DNA of 64,000 bases, from the NCBI GenBank assembly GCA_964470965.1, contig CAYYIS010000004.1, positions 1-64,000 of the forward strand, read 5' to 3'. This document shows positions 53,332-62,470 of this stretch, piece by piece (position 1 is the stretch's first letter; each line of letters begins with the position of its first letter). Origin of the DNA: CAYYIS01 sp964470965 (GTDB lineage Bacteria; JAAXHH01; JABIQT01). Under the pieces are notes generated by a model, which saw only the letters and a list, made by a program, of their open reading frames with translations, did not search any database and was not told the DNA's origin. The position numbers and the translations under genes are program-made.

Positions 53332-54096
53332 GTGAACGATCACAAGGACGTAACAGCCAGTACATCGCATTCAGGTTCTACCATCCTCCTGGTAATGGCC
53401 ATGGAAGAAGAGGCGGCGGCTGTCTTAAAGATTCTGCCGTTTCAGTCCTTGTCGGCACCGCTCGAGGAGGACCTGCCTCCACACGGATACACCACCCAAC
53501 TGGACCATTTGAATGTTGCCCTGGTCGTCAACGGTCAGGATCCTGTCTATCGGGTAGCCAGTTTTGGGACGGATGCCGCCACCCTGGCGACCTACCTGGG
53601 TATCCGGGCGTTCGCACCGGACCTGGTGATTAGCGCCGGCGTGGCTGGCGGATTCAAGGCGCAGGGCGCAGAGATCGGAACGGTGTATGTCAGCGAAGAC
53701 AGCGTCCGATATATCGACCGGCGTGTTTCGATAACCGAACCGAATTACCGTGACTACGCAGTGGGATTCTACCCGGTAGCAGATGCTTCACAAATGGCCC
53801 AGACTCTGGGACTGCCGACCGGAATCGTAGTCACCGGCGGATCGTTTGAAAACTCACCAGAAGACGAAGCCCAGATTCGGGCGCATGGTGCGGTTGCCAT
53901 AGAGATGGAAGCGGCCTCGGTCGCTAAGATGAGTATGTTGATGAAAACCCCGTTTCTGGCGGTCAAGGCTGTGGTCAATTTCGAGGAAGATCCAGCATTC
54001 GCGGATCAGTTCGAACGGAATTTCCATACGGCGACTGCCTGCCTGGCACATACCATGAAAGAAATCCTTCAGTATTATACGGATCACGAGATTTAA
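53332..54096 (+). CDS. MTA/SAH nucleosidase-like phosphorylase-fold protein with altered catalytic residue
   Basis: 254 residues, starting with GTG. The fold resembles plant-type methylthioadenosine nucleosidases: MEEEAA (24-29) with the catalytic Glu, SAGVAGGFKAQGAEIG (101-116), YIDRR (127-131) and the ribose-binding MEAASVA (192-198). Where active enzymes have the proton-donating Asp ((S/T)D), this protein has Asn216 (KAVVNFEED). It may be inactive on adenosine thioethers, or act on a different nucleoside. It lies between the MBL hydrolase and a galactonate-dehydratase-like gene. Confidence 0.75.
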   Translation: MNDHKDVTASTSHSGSTILLVMAMEEEAAAVLKILPFQSLSAPLEEDLPPHGYTTQLDHLNVALVVNGQDPVYRVASFGTDAATLATYLGIRAFAPDLVISAGVAGGFKAQGAEIGTVYVSEDSVRYIDRRVSITEPNYRDYAVGFYPVADASQMAQTLGLPTGIVVTGGSFENSPEDEAQIRAHGAVAIEMEAASVAKMSMLMKTPFLAVKAVVNFEEDPAFADQFERNFHTATACLAHTMKEILQYYTDHEI

Positions 54097-54113
54097 TTAA
54101 CAGAGGAGCTATC

Positions 54114-55256
54114 ATGAGGATTATCGGAATCGATCAGCACTTTCCGCTACCGCGGGTGCGCCTGGTGAGAATCACCACTGATACCGGCATCGAAGGATGG
54201 GGAGAAGTAACGTTGGAGGGAAAGCCAAAGAGTGTGACGGCAGCGATAGAAGAGCTGGCGGAATACCTGATCGGCAAGGATCCACTACGCATTGAACACC
54301 ACTGGCAGCACATCTACCGTTCCGCGTTTTTCCGGGGCGGCAACGTCCTGATGACCGCCCTTTCCGGCATCGATCAGGCGCTGTGGGATATCGCCGGCAA
54401 GCACTACGGACTGCCGGTACACCAGCTACTCGGCGGCGCGGTACGGGATCGAATACGCGTCTATGCCCACTGGGGTATCGGCAGTATGACAGACGAAGGC
54501 CAGGCAGCCGCGAAGAATCGACTTGAAATGCTTCAGGAGCAGGGCGGCTACAAAGTGTTCAAGTCTGGACCCGGTGGTAAGTGGCGCGCCCACGAGCCGC
54601 CGGCGGTGATCGACGCGTTCGTCGAACGTGCGTACCTGATGCGCGAATGGGTAGGCCCTGATGTGGAGTTGGCGTTCGACTTCCATGGCAAGATGACGCC
54701 CGCCATGGCCATAGAAGTGTGTCAGGAGCTCAAAGGCATGCGCCCTATGTTCGTGGAGGAGCCGGTGCCCCAGGAAAACGTGGCGGCGCTAAAGCTGGTG
54801 TCGGATCACGTCACGTTCCCGATCGCTACCGGTGAACGTCTGCTTACCCGATGGGGATTCCGAGAAATCTTTGAAACGCAGGCGGTGGCCTACATTCAGC
54901 CCGACACCTCCCATGCCGGTGGCATCACCGAAATGAAGAAAATAGCCAATATGGCGGAGGTGTACTACATGCACATCATGCCGCACTGCGCCATCGGACC
55001 AGTCGCTTTCTCCGCCTCGTTACACGTGGATGCTGTAGTGCCTAACTTCCTGGTACAGGAACAGATCGACCAGGGACTGGGCCGCGGCCTGCTTGCGTCG
55101 CCCTGGCAGGTAAACGACGGTCACATCGAACTACCCACGGCACCGGGACTGGGATTTGAAATCGATGAAAAAGCTCTGAAACATAACGTCACCTACCAAG
55201 AAGAGCTGGGCGGTGAATTTTTTTATGAATCGGACGGAAGTGTGGCAGACTGGTGA
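54114..55256 (+). CDS. Enolase-superfamily sugar-acid dehydratase (galactonate dehydratase-like)
   Basis: 380 residues. Metal ligands D189 (FDFHGK), E215 (FVEEPV) and E241 (ATGER), with catalytic histidines H191 and H291 (MPHCAIGP), match the D-galactonate dehydratase (DgoD) subgroup. These enzymes remove water from aldonic acids to give 2-keto-3-deoxy acids. IQPDTSHAGGITEMKKIA is also as in DgoD. GAGGAG six bases before the ATG supports the start. The exact aldonate is inference. Confidence 0.88.
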   Translation: MRIIGIDQHFPLPRVRLVRITTDTGIEGWGEVTLEGKPKSVTAAIEELAEYLIGKDPLRIEHHWQHIYRSAFFRGGNVLMTALSGIDQALWDIAGKHYGLPVHQLLGGAVRDRIRVYAHWGIGSMTDEGQAAAKNRLEMLQEQGGYKVFKSGPGGKWRAHEPPAVIDAFVERAYLMREWVGPDVELAFDFHGKMTPAMAIEVCQELKGMRPMFVEEPVPQENVAALKLVSDHVTFPIATGERLLTRWGFREIFETQAVAYIQPDTSHAGGITEMKKIANMAEVYYMHIMPHCAIGPVAFSASLHVDAVVPNFLVQEQIDQGLGRGLLASPWQVNDGHIELPTAPGLGFEIDEKALKHNVTYQEELGGEFFYESDGSVADW

Positions 55257-55291
55257 GGTACGTGATAAAAACGGTAGAATGAAAGAAGACT

Positions 55292-56191
55292 ATGACTATC
55301 CATCGCATTGGCCCCATTATCACTCCGGAGTCAGACTCTTCCATCGGTACTAACATCAACGGACCGTCGCTCATTCGGGCGCCTGAATGGCTGCCGGGTC
55401 GTCTTGGTACGTATTATCTTTATTTCGGGCATCATCAGGGAACGTATATCCGGCTGGCTTATGCAGATCGCCTGGAAGGTCCCTGGACTGTCTACGTGCC
55501 GGGAACACTGCGGCTCGATGAAACACCCTGTTCCGGACATATCGCCTCACCTGAAGTGTACATAGACGAAAAGGGCAAACGGCTGATTATGTATTATCAC
55601 GGACCGGTGCTTTCGCTTGAAGAAACGAAGAGCGATTCACTGACGCAGCGTTATCCGATGCTGGGCCCGCAACGGACGCTGGTGGCCACATCAGAAGATG
55701 GTATTCGATTTACGTCACTTGATGAGGTCATAGGATCCAGTTACATGCGGGTATTCCGATGGGGTGGCATGATGTACGCGATTGCTATGCCAGGTATTTT
55801 TTATCGCTCAGAGGACGGGCTTACGGAATTTGAAGAAGGTCCCACCTTGTTCGATGAGACCATGCGGCACTCGGCGGTGCGACTGCACGAGGATTTGTTG
55901 ACGGTCTTCTATTCCAACGCCGGGGACTGTCCGGAACATATACTGAGCGCTACCGTCAAGTTAACGGCCGATTGGCTCCGGTGGCGTAACGCGCCGCCGG
56001 TGTCCATTCTGAAGCCGGAAACCGACTACGAAGGCGGCGACCTGCCGCGGAGACCGTCAAGACGCGGTGCGGTGCAAATACGGGCCCGGCAATTACGGGA
56101 TCCTGATGCATTTGAAGAAGATGGTGCATCTTACCTGCTTTATTCCATCGCCGGAGAACACGGTATCGGCCTGGCAAAAATTATCCAATAA
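55292..56191 (+). CDS. GH43-like five-bladed propeller protein (putative glycosidase)
   Basis: 299 residues. The repeats carry PSLIRAPEW near 26-34, YYLYFGHHQGTYIRLAYAD, then MYYHGPVL, YMRVFRWGGMMYA and DPDAFEEDGASYLLYSIAG. These are typical blades of the GH43/GH32-type beta propeller. There is no clear signal peptide, so it would act in the cytoplasm or be exported by another route. It lies 35 bases after the aldonate dehydratase gene and may release sugars for that pathway. Catalytic residues could not be assigned with certainty. Confidence 0.65.
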   Translation: MTIHRIGPIITPESDSSIGTNINGPSLIRAPEWLPGRLGTYYLYFGHHQGTYIRLAYADRLEGPWTVYVPGTLRLDETPCSGHIASPEVYIDEKGKRLIMYYHGPVLSLEETKSDSLTQRYPMLGPQRTLVATSEDGIRFTSLDEVIGSSYMRVFRWGGMMYAIAMPGIFYRSEDGLTEFEEGPTLFDETMRHSAVRLHEDLLTVFYSNAGDCPEHILSATVKLTADWLRWRNAPPVSILKPETDYEGGDLPRRPSRRGAVQIRARQLRDPDAFEEDGASYLLYSIAGEHGIGLAKIIQ

Positions 56192-56821
56192 ACATGAGAA
56201 TCGAAAAACATGCAGGCGGTTCACTTCGTAACGTATGTCTGTCGGGTGTGTTTTTGATTGACGTTTGTCCAGCATTACAGGCAAACACAGTCCACCACAC
56301 CTGGGGTGCCTTATGGACCATCTGGACGGGCAATGGGGCACATGCGTGACATGCGTGGACTGAAGCAAAAGCCTTAACGGAAGGCCGCATTACGGCAGCC
56401 GTTCCCTCCGCTGAAACCGATCCATTTTTTCGTCCTTGAAAGATTGGATTGACGAGGCTACAATAACTTTCCTAACAGGTGAGGGCACAGGACACGAACC
56501 ATGCTCCGGCTTTCCCCGGCGGGCATTTCCAGCGAATAACCCGTTAGGCGAGCCAAACCGGTACCTCCGATGTTGATTGCGATTAGCGTTTGAAAGGATC
56601 GGTCGAAGTCATTGATAAAACACAACGACCGGCACGGACGGGCGAAAAAGGACGGGCGCAATCCCATCTTCTCGGATCGTGACGGACTCGTTTTTTAGTA
56701 TCCGACACCAAACACCATTGCCGGTGTCGTGAATCAGCAGCCCAGGCTTTCTTATTGCCAAAATCCTGTCGATTGGATAAATTATGAAAGCGAGAATCTC
56801 ATACACCCTGTCTGTAGAACT
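56192..56821. other. 630-base stretch with no intact gene; possible decayed minus-strand gene
   Basis: No RNA gene or terminator is evident. On the minus strand between about 56760 and 56458 two neighbouring frames read protein-like in turn: GNGVWCRILKNESVTIREDG, then INDFDRSFQTLIAINIGG and YSLEMPAGESRSM. This may be the broken C-terminus of a lost gene, similar to an Ig-like or carbohydrate-binding end domain. It could also be chance. Confidence 0.3.
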
Positions 56822-57601
56822 ATGACTCTTTCCTCCCCACACTCTATCCCACAGGCAGCAACGCACGCGGCGTGGCGTGTTCCGCCGCCGGAGCTGGCGT
56901 TGCCTGACGACACGGTACATGTGTGGCGTGCACCACTGACGTTGACGGAAGCACAGGGATCTGTCTTTCGACCGCTGCTTTCGGATGACGAACAGGAGCG
57001 TTTTGACCAAGCCCTGAATGAAAAAGTGAAACGAAGGTTTCTTGCCGCGCGCGGCATGTTACGCATTCTGCTCGGCCGATATCTGGACACTGCGCCGGAG
57101 CGGCTTCGTTTCGACTACAACGAACACGGTAAGCCCTCCCTCAACGATCCGAAAATGCCACTCTCCTTCAACGTTTCCCATTCAGGGGGAATCGGTCTGT
57201 TCGCCATAACGTGGAATCGGGACATCGGTGTGGATGTGGAGCATCAGAAACCCGGTTCACCGAATGACCGCATGGATATCGCACGCCGTTTTTTTTCTGT
57301 CGCGGAGTACGATTCGTTGGCCACGGTTCCGGATCTACTTCGACGCGAGGCATTCTACCAGTGCTGGACCCGAAAAGAGGCATTTGTCAAGGCAAAAGGC
57401 GTAGGCATGTCGCTTCCGCTTTCATCGTTCGACGTCTCGGTCGGCCCGGATGCCCCGCCCGCACTGCTGGCCACACGCTGGAACCCTTCTGAGGTAAATC
57501 GCTGGACGATTCACGCGCTAGACCCAGGCAGTGATTATGCCGGTTCTCTGGCCGTTCAGGGTACGGACCTTCAGGTTGCCTGCTGGCAGTGGAGCGACTG
57601 A
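56822..57601 (+). CDS. 4'-phosphopantetheinyl transferase (Sfp/Gsp type)
   Basis: 259 residues. The Sfp-type motifs are present: FNVSHSGG (117-123), the metal site IGVDVE (136-140, D138 and E140) and WTRKEAFVKAKG (182-193). It attaches the phosphopantetheine arm of CoA to carrier proteins. An ATG 31 codons upstream is in frame, but those residues are not family-like. No polyketide or peptide synthetase lies in the window, so its targets are elsewhere. Confidence 0.9.
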   Translation: MTLSSPHSIPQAATHAAWRVPPPELALPDDTVHVWRAPLTLTEAQGSVFRPLLSDDEQERFDQALNEKVKRRFLAARGMLRILLGRYLDTAPERLRFDYNEHGKPSLNDPKMPLSFNVSHSGGIGLFAITWNRDIGVDVEHQKPGSPNDRMDIARRFFSVAEYDSLATVPDLLRREAFYQCWTRKEAFVKAKGVGMSLPLSSFDVSVGPDAPPALLATRWNPSEVNRWTIHALDPGSDYAGSLAVQGTDLQVACWQWSD

Positions 57602-57859
57602 GAAGAATCAACACACCAGGCAGCGTTGAATAACTTAAGCGCCTGGACACGTATTATTTCAGGATCAGTAAAAGATGTGACGGTATCACCGCATGCGCTG
57701 GGCGAGTGCGACGAATGACATCATAATCCATAATTCCTCACACGGTTTCACCCAGTGACCAGGTCGCATAGGAGATATTGGCATCCGTACGCCAGCCAAA
57801 ACATACCGGTTGCATTCACCGTATTAAACAGAAGTTAGTGGAATAGGAGAACACGAATT

Positions 57860-58747
57860 ATGTCGTCTGACCCATTCTGTCCCCTGAATATGACACCGGA
57901 AATGATGATCGAATACACACCCGACTGGGACGGGGAGCGGTTCCAGGATGGTCGTCCGAGGGTACCGGACGATATCTTGGAACGTTTGAAGCGGGTGACG
58001 ATCACACAAGCTTGGGGTATTGTGAGGGGCGACGGGTACAGCCATCAGTACGAAGGCGGGTGGCAATGCACCCATCCCGGGCAGACACTGGTGGGCCGGG
58101 CCGTGACCGCAGTCTATATGCCCCGGCGACCAGCCATGCGAACCGTCATGGAGGAAAAAGGCGCGAAACAGGGTTGTGTCGGAGACCAGATTTCCTGGCC
58201 AATCGACATGCTGGTTTCCGGAGACGTGTATGTGGCCGATGTCTACGGAAAAGTGGATGAAGGGCCGATCATCGGTGATAATCTCGCCACCGCCATTTAT
58301 GCCAATTCCGGCAACGGAGTGGTATTCGACGGTTCTCTTCGGGACCTCGAAGGTATCGAAGAGATGGCGGAGTTCACGAGCTTCGTCCGCGGCTGGCACC
58401 CCTCATATGCTTCGCCGACCATCATGCTGCTGGGCGTCAACACCGCCATCCGTATCGGGCAGGCCACCGTGATGCCCGGCGATGTGGTGCTGGGGAAACG
58501 GGAGGGCGTGGTATTTATACCACCACACCTGGCCGAAAAGGTGGTCAAGACCTCTGAACTAATACGCCTCCGGGATCTGTTCGGCATGCAACGCCTTAGG
58601 GAAAGCATTTATACCCCGGGTCAGATCGACGATCGATGGACCGACGGAATAGAAGCCGACTTCTCACGCTGGCTGGAGGACCACTTGGACGAACTCCCTG
58701 TTCCTAGGGACGCCATTCAGGAGCTGTTGAAGGAAAGGACCTGGTAA
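57860..58747 (+). CDS. RraA-like aldolase/demethylmenaquinone-methyltransferase-fold protein
   Basis: 295 residues. The family motifs are clear: IIGDNLATAI (137-146) and VVFDGSLRD (154-162) with the catalytic Arg161-Asp162 pair used by HMG/CHA aldolases. It is longer than RraA (about 160 residues) at both ends. Such long members are likely class II aldolases of keto acids rather than RNase E regulators. GGAG precedes the ATG by about ten bases. The next gene overlaps by one base (TAATG). Confidence 0.8.
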   Translation: MSSDPFCPLNMTPEMMIEYTPDWDGERFQDGRPRVPDDILERLKRVTITQAWGIVRGDGYSHQYEGGWQCTHPGQTLVGRAVTAVYMPRRPAMRTVMEEKGAKQGCVGDQISWPIDMLVSGDVYVADVYGKVDEGPIIGDNLATAIYANSGNGVVFDGSLRDLEGIEEMAEFTSFVRGWHPSYASPTIMLLGVNTAIRIGQATVMPGDVVLGKREGVVFIPPHLAEKVVKTSELIRLRDLFGMQRLRESIYTPGQIDDRWTDGIEADFSRWLEDHLDELPVPRDAIQELLKERTW

Positions 58748-59277
58748 TGCGATTTTATCTGTGCCTGCTAACGCTATTGTTTCCTGCAGCCTATTATTCG
58801 CACCCTGCGATGGGAAGCCAGGCGGACAGTTCCCTGACATCGGTTCGGGCGTTTGTGCAAATTTCCGATCAAATCGCTACTTCCGGACAGATAGGCGTTC
58901 AGCACATCGGCGCAATAAAAGAGGCAGGTTATGAGCTGATCGTGAATCTGGCACCGGCTAGGAAGCAGATGAACGGGCAAGAACCGTTCGCCGCCGTCGA
59001 GGCGGGACTGGCCTATGTCCAGATTCCAGTGGATTTCCAGAATCCCAAGTTGCGAGACCTGGAGTTTTTCTTCGGGATCATGGAAGCCAATTCAGACCGA
59101 AAAGTATATGTCCATTGCTTCGCTAACATGCGGGCCTCTTCGTTCATGTACCTGTACCGGGTCATCCGCCTGCGCGTTTCGCCGGAAGCCGCAGAAGGCG
59201 ATCTGAACAAAGTATGGGAGCCGAACGGAGACTGGCAGTCTTTCATCGAGAAGGCGTTGGAAACATTTGGGAATTGA
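58747..59277 (+). CDS. Exported cysteine-phosphatase-like protein with short P-loop
   Basis: 176 residues. A signal peptide spans about residues 1-24. The C-terminal half has the phosphatase loop VYVHCFANMRAS, where C124 and R129 are separated by four residues rather than the usual five of dual-specificity phosphatases. This shorter loop matches a bacterial phosphatase-like family (VHCxxNMRAS). It is coupled to the RraA-like gene by TAATG. Activity and substrate not known. Confidence 0.7.
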   Translation: MRFYLCLLTLLFPAAYYSHPAMGSQADSSLTSVRAFVQISDQIATSGQIGVQHIGAIKEAGYELIVNLAPARKQMNGQEPFAAVEAGLAYVQIPVDFQNPKLRDLEFFFGIMEANSDRKVYVHCFANMRASSFMYLYRVIRLRVSPEAAEGDLNKVWEPNGDWQSFIEKALETFGN

Positions 59278-59370
59278 CAGCTTCGTTCCTTCTAATGCTC
59301 CGCAAGTCATGCGTTCATTTTCGCGACTGTCCAACCATGAAACATAGAATCAATAAACAGTATTATTATT

Positions 59371-60075
59371 TTATTTTCTCGCTTTCATCAGCACAAAACA
59401 CATCGAGTCGCTACGCCAGCGAGCCGTGACCTGTAGACCGTGGAGTTGTACGGAGGTGGCTGAGGCGGTGACGCCGTGTTCGGCAGTGTCCGTACCACGC
59501 AGGAGCCGGCGCTGGCGTGTCAGGAATGAGTAGGCCAGTTCGTGGCGTGCCTGACGTTCGGCTTCCTGCCAACTGTGTTCCTCGTAATAGTACATACGAG
59601 ATATGCCGACCGCGTACATGGCACCTGCGTTATCTGGGAGAGTGGTAATCCAGGAAGGCGGTGTTTTATCTGGAAGGATCCTCGCGGAGGACAAGGCGAT
59701 TTCCTGTTCCCGAGAGACTGCCAGTACCAGTATCATACCACCGACCCGGGCGGTATCCAGATAGACCGGAGTAACCTCATATAGCGGTTGTTCCGAAAAA
59801 CGCTCTCCCTGGTACACCACCTGCCCGCCGGGTAATGTCTGAAACAGACGTTCACCCATGATGGCGCTTCCCAGAGCCATCCTGAGCCGATAGGCTGCAT
59901 CACGCCCCGCCGCAGCCGCGGCGCTGTCGTACATCGCGTACGCTCGGGCGTATCCGACCGCGTATACCATACCGGGTTCCTCGGGCATACGAACGAACCA
60001 GGCAGGCACCGCTTCCTGATCTCCTCTGGCGTACCAGGTCGTGAACACGGTCAATATGCAGGCTAGGAGATTCAT
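59371..60075 (-). CDS. LPP20-like envelope protein with two similar halves
   Basis: 234 residues from the ATG at 60075. The start has a signal-like hydrophobic stretch (MNLLACILTVFTTW). Two halves are recognisable: WFVRMPEEPGMVYAVGYARAY and then WITTLPDNAGAMYAVGISRMYY. Both match the W-x-P-x-x-x-G-x-x-Y-A-V-G pattern of LPP20-family lipoproteins. A true lipobox is not certain. The terminator just upstream ends only eight bases from the start codon. Confidence 0.7.
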   Translation of the reverse strand: MNLLACILTVFTTWYARGDQEAVPAWFVRMPEEPGMVYAVGYARAYAMYDSAAAAAGRDAAYRLRMALGSAIMGERLFQTLPGGQVVYQGERFSEQPLYEVTPVYLDTARVGGMILVLAVSREQEIALSSARILPDKTPPSWITTLPDNAGAMYAVGISRMYYYEEHSWQEAERQARHELAYSFLTRQRRLLRGTDTAEHGVTASATSVQLHGLQVTARWRSDSMCFVLMKARK

Positions 60076-60082
60076 GATATCC

Positions 60083-60139
60083 AAAAAAAATCAGCCACGA
60101 ATCAGCAGCGGCAATATGTCGGCGCTGGTGCGTGGCTGA
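60083..60139 (-). terminator. Rho-independent terminator after the LPP20 lipoprotein gene
   Basis: On the minus strand TCAGCCACG pairs with CGTGGCTGA nine bases to nine, with a further inner CAGCG/CGCTG pairing, followed directly by eight T residues. It lies between the lipoprotein gene's stop and the start of the second LPP20-like gene, so the second gene depends on read-through. Confidence 0.8.
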
Positions 60140-60169
60140 AAGTTTGTATTCAGTGTCTGGAGCAGGGGA

Positions 60170-60760
60170 TCAATAATTCCCCTGGTTTCTCTTCCACTGC
60201 TCGAACTTTTCGATCTCGCTGTCCAATTCCTTAAACGCCTCGGTGGCCCGAAAGCGGGTGTACAGATTCTGGTTGGCTTTAATCTTGGCCATCAGCTGCT
60301 CGTTGGCCGTACCAATCGGCATCTCAATCAGAACGTATGACCGCCAGATCTGCCGTTCCTGCTGCAGATCCTGCTTACTGATTCGGCTACCGTGCATCAC
60401 CGTGCTTACGACGGATTTGTACGCCAGAGTAAACTGGTCCAGATATTCGGAACCGTCTCCCACGCCGACTTCTTCCTGGAATCGTTTCTGCAGGCCGTTG
60501 AAATTGACTTCCATCTGCTGGGCGAGTTGATTGCGGCCTTCCGTCTGTGCTTTGTTGATCGCAAGCTGCATATCGGTAGATGTGGCCGTAGCCGCCGCAA
60601 ACAGATTATTCGGGTCCTTGGGCACATCCGTAAACCAGTCCGGCGCCCGCTTCAGGACCTCAGAATTCGGGACGGGCGTCAAATCAGCTATTTTCGAACC
60701 GGCGCCGCAGGCCGCCACCACGAAGGCGAGGGCAAAGATAGAGAAGGCGATACGTTTCAT
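60170..60760 (-). CDS. LPP20 family lipoprotein
   Basis: 196 residues from the ATG at 60760, with AAAGGAGA seven to eight bases upstream. The signal peptide MKRIAFSIFALAFVVAAC ends in a lipobox (VAAC, C18), so a membrane lipoprotein is expected. The mature part has APDWFTDVPKDPNNLFAAATAT, the LPP20 pattern, then a helical section. No function is known; it is probably an outer-membrane lipoprotein. The second LPP20-like gene lies after the terminator. Confidence 0.85.
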   Translation of the reverse strand: MKRIAFSIFALAFVVAACGAGSKIADLTPVPNSEVLKRAPDWFTDVPKDPNNLFAAATATSTDMQLAINKAQTEGRNQLAQQMEVNFNGLQKRFQEEVGVGDGSEYLDQFTLAYKSVVSTVMHGSRISKQDLQQERQIWRSYVLIEMPIGTANEQLMAKIKANQNLYTRFRATEAFKELDSEIEKFEQWKRNQGNY

Positions 60761-61015
60761 GGCACGATCTCCTTTCACACGAGTGAGGAATCATCCAGTC
60801 AGTGGTCAACAGATTTGAAATACGGGGATTGTTGTTGAATTATCTCTCCTAGGGTCTTAGTATCTATAAATCGTAGACGCCAAAATTGGCTAAATGTTCC
60901 AAAATAAATGGCCCTGTCCACAATAAACAGTCATCGCAGCTTAGTTAAGAACCTGTAGCTGTTACAATCATCATTTATTACCGTGCCGCGACTGCCATAG
61001 ATTCGTGAGGCTCAC

Positions 61016-61801
61016 ATGTTGACGAAAGAAGAAACGTGGTTTTTCGACCATCATGGTTTCATCATATTACCCCAGGTGGTTCCCCCGGAGGAGATCAGCC
61101 GAATGATAAACCTTGGCAATCTGTGGCATGATATGCCAATGGAAGAACTGCCGCCGCCGCTTACATCGACATCCAGAGTGGGCGATCGATCATCGACCAT
61201 CGCACATTGGATCAACCATGTCCACTATGTGGACGAGGTGTTTCAACGACTCGTTCTCAACCCGGAGATCATGCGCGTCGTCATAACGCTCACCCGCGGT
61301 ACACCCTGTCTGGTGGATTCGGCGCTGACCAGGAACTTCCGTGATTCGGATGACATCACCTTCCATGCTGCAGGCAAAGATTATGGCGTGGTGGACTCAA
61401 TGCCACACGCCGGTTTTTTGAATGCGGGAATCTCACTGGTCGATGTGCCGGAGGGAACTGGATTCGTATGTCTGCCAGGCAGCCATAAACGCAATTTTGA
61501 GCCGCCCGAGGTCTCTATCTACGATGGGCCGCCCACCGTCATAAATGTACCAGTTCGAGCCGGGGATTGCCTCCTTTTCACTGAAGCTCTTTACCACGGT
61601 GGCAGGAGATGGACGGAGGATTATCCACGCTTCACTGTTTTCAATCGTTATGTCGACAAGGGAAAGCACAGTACCCTCCCGCTGGAATCTCACAAACAGA
61701 TGTTACCGGAGGAAATTTATGAACTGGAGCAGCCAGCGGTTCCGGGGCAGCGAAAACGTGTAGTGGATCGAATCATTAAGGAATTAGAAACATCCAATTA
61801 G
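61016..61801 (+). CDS. Phytanoyl-CoA dioxygenase (PhyH) family-like protein
   Basis: 261 residues. The double-stranded beta-helix core is recognisable: ISLVDVPEGTGFVCLPGSHKRN (from 139), AGDCLLFTEALYHGG (distal His194) and PRFTVFNRY. The iron site of the family normally starts with HxD; here the corresponding segment is FHAAGKD (H117), without that Asp. Some bacterial branches read HGG or HAG at this site, so activity is uncertain. The substrate is unknown. Confidence 0.78.
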   Translation: MLTKEETWFFDHHGFIILPQVVPPEEISRMINLGNLWHDMPMEELPPPLTSTSRVGDRSSTIAHWINHVHYVDEVFQRLVLNPEIMRVVITLTRGTPCLVDSALTRNFRDSDDITFHAAGKDYGVVDSMPHAGFLNAGISLVDVPEGTGFVCLPGSHKRNFEPPEVSIYDGPPTVINVPVRAGDCLLFTEALYHGGRRWTEDYPRFTVFNRYVDKGKHSTLPLESHKQMLPEEIYELEQPAVPGQRKRVVDRIIKELETSN

Positions 61802-61831
61802 AACTTTACTGGTTTTCCACGGAGAAACCTG

Positions 61832-62470
61832 ATGGCCTTGTCAGATTTTTCAGGACCTGACTATATCGATGACTGGTGGCGGGATCTCAACAAGCAATGG
61901 CCCGAGCGAGTGCCGATATCAGAGTATCTTGTGCGCAGGCTGGTTGCCTGGTGTGAACGTTCGAATAACACCGAACACCACATACTCGAACTGGGAGTAG
62001 GCGGTGGTGCGCTTGCCGCCTCGGTGCTCGACGCACTGGAGAAGGCGAATTTACAGCCTCTAAACTTTACAGGGATCGACTTAGAACCGGAACTCACCCG
62101 GCAAGTGGAGGGGCGCCTGAACGGCGTTACGCAAACCAGGATTCATGTTTTTCATGCAGATCTTCGGGAACGCGGCTGGGCAGAAGACCTGGGGCGTTTC
62201 GATGTGATCTATTCCCTACAGACGTTCCATGACCTCGGCGGCCAAGGGGCGCTGACCGCCATCTATCAGCGGGTTTTCTCACTTCTCTCTGCCGGCGGCC
62301 TGCTGATCAATGCAGATTTCGTAATCCCGTTCCCCAACGACAATCCTGAGAAACCCAGACGCCTTCCGGTGGACACCCATCACCATATCTTGACTAACCT
62401 CGGTTACACGCGGTTCAAGAACGAGGTAAGCGTGGGGAAATTAGCCTGCATGACTGCTGGACGAGATTGA
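61832..62470 (+). CDS. SAM-dependent methyltransferase
   Basis: 212 residues. SAM-binding motif LELGVGGGALAASVLDAL at 50-67, acidic motif II GIDLEPE at about 82-88, and DVIYSLQTFHDLGG further on. GGAGAAACC precedes the ATG. It starts 30 bases after the PhyH-like gene, so the two may act on the same compound. Acceptor unknown. Confidence 0.8.
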   Translation: MALSDFSGPDYIDDWWRDLNKQWPERVPISEYLVRRLVAWCERSNNTEHHILELGVGGGALAASVLDALEKANLQPLNFTGIDLEPELTRQVEGRLNGVTQTRIHVFHADLRERGWAEDLGRFDVIYSLQTFHDLGGQGALTAIYQRVFSLLSAGGLLINADFVIPFPNDNPEKPRRLPVDTHHHILTNLGYTRFKNEVSVGKLACMTAGRD

